DNA from: Cupriavidus numazuensis
GTDB lineage: Bacteria > Pseudomonadota > Gammaproteobacteria > Burkholderiales > Burkholderiaceae
Length of the DNA: 64,000 bases
Assembly (NCBI RefSeq): GCF_905397435.1
Contig: NZ_CAJPVI010000015.1
Span: 92,742-156,741, forward strand
Direction of reading: 5' to 3'
The position numbers and the translations under genes were made by a program. Within the stretch, counting starts at the first letter, position 1. Each line of letters begins with the position of its first letter. The notes under the pieces were generated by a model, which worked only from the letters and a program-made list of their open reading frames with translations, had not been told where the DNA came from and searched no databases. Shown here piece by piece: positions 62,701 to 64,000 of the stretch.

Positions 62701-63103
62701 TCAGCCGCAGCGGCGGCCGCTCATCCGTGCCCGATGGTGCGGTCAGGCTAAAGCGGCTGCCGATCAGCAGCCTGAAGGCGTCGGCAGCTGCGGCGTGGGC
62801 CTTCAGCACATTGAGTTCGCCTTCGTCCTGCGCCTCGCTGGCGTCCGCCTCGCAGCGCTTCACCGCATCGGTCAGGCGCTGGCGCAGCGTCTTGATGGCA
62901 TCGTGCGCGCGCGCGGTGCCGGCCACCGAGCATTCATCGGTCAGTGCAATGCCACGGTAGCCAAGCTGGAAGGCACGCTCGATCAGCTCGACCGGATGCG
63001 ACGCGCCGGTCAGGAACGTGAAGTTGGAGATGCAGTGCAGCTCCGCGTAGTCGGGCAGCGTGGGCAGCCACGCGGACAGCCCGGACAGTTCGGTCTGGTT
63101 CAT
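59768..63103 (-). CDS. dnaE2: error-prone DNA polymerase DnaE2 (ImuC)
   Basis: 1111 residues. The PHP domain opens with H-C-I-S-N-F-T-F-L-T-G-A-S-H-P (about 23-37). The C-family catalytic aspartates are in P-D-I-D-V-D-F-E-H (about 445), with another in the W-D-K-D-D-L region (about 590). The OB/tau-type C-terminus ends near V-G-S-R-D-F-H. DnaE2 is the alternative alpha subunit used with ImuB in SOS-linked translesion synthesis. Its ATG overlaps the imuB stop (ATGA), so the two are coupled. Confidence 0.96.
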   Translation of the reverse strand: MNQTELSGLSAWLPTLPDYAELHCISNFTFLTGASHPVELIERAFQLGYRGIALTDECSVAGTARAHDAIKTLRQRLTDAVKRCEADASEAQDEGELNVLKAHAAAADAFRLLIGSRFSLTAPSGTDERPPLRLILIAQHREGFGNLCELITLGRMRAQKGSYQLHPEDLSAPGEKQKHLRGMPGCLALLLPDYCPDPAQLLEQAQWCREVFGERVWIALEQLQGHADALHRARLESVSAQAGVPLVASGAVNMHVRSRKPLSDVLTAIRLGKPLPECGMALAPNAEQHLRMRQVLSRLYPREALAQTLKVVELCDFSLDTLRYEYPEELVPKGETPISYLRKEVEAGKRVRFPNGLKPEWEKQLEDELDLIEEKQYEHFFLTVHDIVREARKRGILCQGRGSAANSLVCYCLYVTEVSPEQANLLFGRFLSRERDEPPDIDVDFEHQRREEIIQYIYDKYGRDRTALAASLITYRSRSALRDVGRALGIDASVVEQVVKGQAWWESGQGFLDRIGRYGLDRESPAVQQWASLTTQLHGFPRHLSQHVGGFVMARGKLSRLVPIENAAMADRSVIQWDKDDLESLGLLKVDVLALGMLSAIRRALAMIPNPDENLAAAGVPARMEDIPKENDETYKMICRADTIGVFQIESRAQQSMLPRLQPRVYYDLVVEVAIVRPGPIQGGMVHPYLKRREAFRRTKKPPVYYDAVIEKVLGRTLGIPIFQEQVMQLAIDGADFTPGEADKLRRSMAAWRRRGDLSQHQDALIKGLTRRGYPRSFALDICKQIEGFGEYGFPESHAASFAKLVYISAWLKCHHPSAFLCGLLNSQPMGFYSPSQLVQDAQRHGVVVLPVDVTVSNWDSTLEPAPGQTGAGKPPVRLGLGRVKGMRETAALRIEAARAQRPFDSVEDLALRASLDRHDIDVLAAADALVALAGNRRQARWQASAAALQVAHRDLLHEAPLIERQLSLPAPRLGEEVAADYASTGLSLKSHPLALLRTKLEAMDYATAEQLSHCRNGRRVRTCGIVTVRQRPATASGTIFATIEDETGTVNLIFWPDLIERQRKEVLGATLLGVIGTWQRQGEVRHLVAQELIDLSPMMGRLMVGSRDFH

Positions 63104-64000
63104 GCGAACAACCCATGCAGAAACCAGCGGTATTCGCCGTCGTCCTCGTGCCCGTCGCGCCCCGGATGGCCGGGGCGTTCACGGTAGACCCAGCAACGCA
63201 GGCCGTCGGCGCGTTCGGCGATGAAGTAATCGCGCGTGGCCAGCGCGCCGTCCCACCAGCCGGCCTCGATGCGTTCCGGCCGGGTCAGCATGCTCAGCGC
63301 GCCGCCGTGGTTCGGGCGATGGTTGCGCACCGCCAGAGCCAGCGGCTGCGGCAACAGCCACAGCGGGCGCTCGGGCATTGGCGGCAGCGGCACGCCGGAC
63401 GCCTTGCCCGTGGCCTCGTCGAGCGGACACCAGCGGTTGGCACATTCGGGCCGGTGATCGGCCAGCGGCTGCGGCTGCAGCACGTTGTCGCGGCCCAGTC
63501 GGGCCACCAGCGTATCGAGCACGCGCCCCAGTTCGGCCGGCGTGCCACCGGGCTCGGGGAATAGCGCATCGCTGTGTGGCAGGTGTTCGGCCATGGCCTC
63601 CACGCGCAGCCCCAGACCGGTCACAGGGGCGTGGAAATTGAGCTTGTCGAGCTTCTCGCGCAGCAGCCGCGACAAATGCGCAGGATCACGGCTCGGCTGG
63701 GCCAGCGCCACAGTCACTGGCGTGCCCACGGTATCGACGCCGAGCCGGTAACGCTCATGTTCGAGCACGAGCACACAGCGCGTGACGCCGGCCTGCTGCA
63801 CCGCCAGCCAGCCGGCCAGCGCCAGCAGCAGCCGCTGCGCACCGGCCAGCACGCCTTCGGCCGATTCGATGCGGCCCGGCAGGTCCATGCGCTGCGCGAA
63901 CGCCGGCGGCGCGGCGAACCAGGTGAAGCTGGCCGGCGCATCGCCATAGGCTTGATCCAGCCGGGCCAGCAAGCCGGGGCCCAGCCGGCGCGCCAGGCCC
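63100..64000 (-). CDS. imuB: ImuB-type Y-family polymerase-like protein, C-terminal part
   Basis: About 300 residues are visible, and the frame continues past the window end. The visible part begins in the little-finger region (L-L-A-R-L-D-Q-A-Y-G) and has P-L-D-E-A-T-G-K near the middle, W-D-G-A-L-A-T-R-D-Y-F, then ends R-W-F-L-H-G-L-F-A. Such ImuB proteins lack polymerase catalytic residues and act as a hub with a beta-clamp site for DnaE2. The catalytic region and any LexA box lie outside. Confidence 0.92.
   Translation of the reverse strand, partial: GLARRLGPGLLARLDQAYGDAPASFTWFAAPPAFAQRMDLPGRIESAEGVLAGAQRLLLALAGWLAVQQAGVTRCVLVLEHERYRLGVDTVGTPVTVALAQPSRDPAHLSRLLREKLDKLNFHAPVTGLGLRVEAMAEHLPHSDALFPEPGGTPAELGRVLDTLVARLGRDNVLQPQPLADHRPECANRWCPLDEATGKASGVPLPPMPERPLWLLPQPLALAVRNHRPNHGGALSMLTRPERIEAGWWDGALATRDYFIAERADGLRCWVYRERPGHPGRDGHEDDGEYRWFLHGLFA

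Noticed and set aside
59546..63187. Open frame of 1213 codons on the plus strand
   Set aside because: It runs antisense to dnaE2, which has intact polymerase motifs. The His/Arg/Gln-rich translation has no domain. Long antisense frames are expected at this GC content.
1..64000. tRNA, rRNA or tmRNA genes
   Set aside because: No cloverleaf with a T-loop consensus and no rRNA-like sequence was noticed by reading. A covariance-model scan would be decisive and could not be run.

Overview
The window is GC-rich, densely coded chromosomal DNA of a beta-proteobacterium. It most resembles Cupriavidus/Ralstonia-type Burkholderiales. The reasons are four orphan Bug (TctC-like) periplasmic binding proteins, a Burkholderiales-type porin, many LysR/IclR/TetR-controlled acyl-CoA modules, an ImuB-DnaE2 mutasome, and dispersed REP-like hairpins. 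The genus is an inference from gene content, not an alignment. No rRNA, tRNA, CRISPR array or intact transposase gene was seen.

Layout. 1-2.4 kb: tail of a Mug glycosylase, a CoA-transferase-B-like protein lacking the usual catalytic Glu, and a GlxA-type regulator with a 24-bp palindrome just upstream. 2.5-9.3 kb (minus): a TehA/SLAC1 channel and a tripartite MFS efflux operon (ABM-domain protein, EmrB-like, EmrA-like, NodT-like), divergent from a stand-alone acetolactate synthase large subunit. 11-16.4 kb: LysR, porin, sodium:solute symporter with a DUF3311 partner, and a divergent LysR. 16.6-18.1 kb: orphan ParA and TetR. 19-21.7 kb: Bug protein, M24-like protein and a small secreted protein. 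21.8-27.5 kb: BPL_N protein, Lrp regulator and a tyrosine-use cluster (hppD, aroP, tyrB). 27.7-33.5 kb: SDR, periplasmic molybdenum aldehyde oxidoreductase paoABC and a MipA/OmpV outer-membrane protein. 34.5-38.4 kb: small unknown proteins, Bug, TetR. 38.5-48.2 kb: two acyl-CoA dehydrogenases, acyl-CoA ligase, IclR, thiolase, a FadB-like fusion and Bug. 48.3-51.8 kb: DUF3175, class I aldolase, cytochrome b561, PepSY, NTF2-like and TetR. 51.9-56.6 kb (minus): cupin-Bug-acyl-CoA dehydrogenase-CoA transferase-IclR. 56.7-64 kb (minus): uracil-DNA glycosylase, hipBA toxin-antitoxin, DUF3016, dnaE2 and imuB (cut by the window end).

The most unusual structure is a pair of composite non-coding elements, 726 bp (18202-18927) and 724 bp (33589-34312), in the same orientation. 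Each has a conserved core of about 0.55 kb between inverted terminal modules. Each terminal module carries two hairpins: a long stem with an invariant GCTCG loop whose paired bases vary together among the four ends, and a REP-like GCCGGC-TAC-GCCGGC hairpin. The core also holds a 23-24-nt long-range inverted repeat and shares no conserved reading frame. It looks like a non-autonomous mobile or structured-RNA element.

Metabolically the window is a catabolic island: aromatic amino acids (hppD/aroP/tyrB), aldehydes (paoABC), and acyl/carboxylic acids through CoA-linked beta-oxidation modules, each next to its own regulator and often an orphan solute-binding protein.
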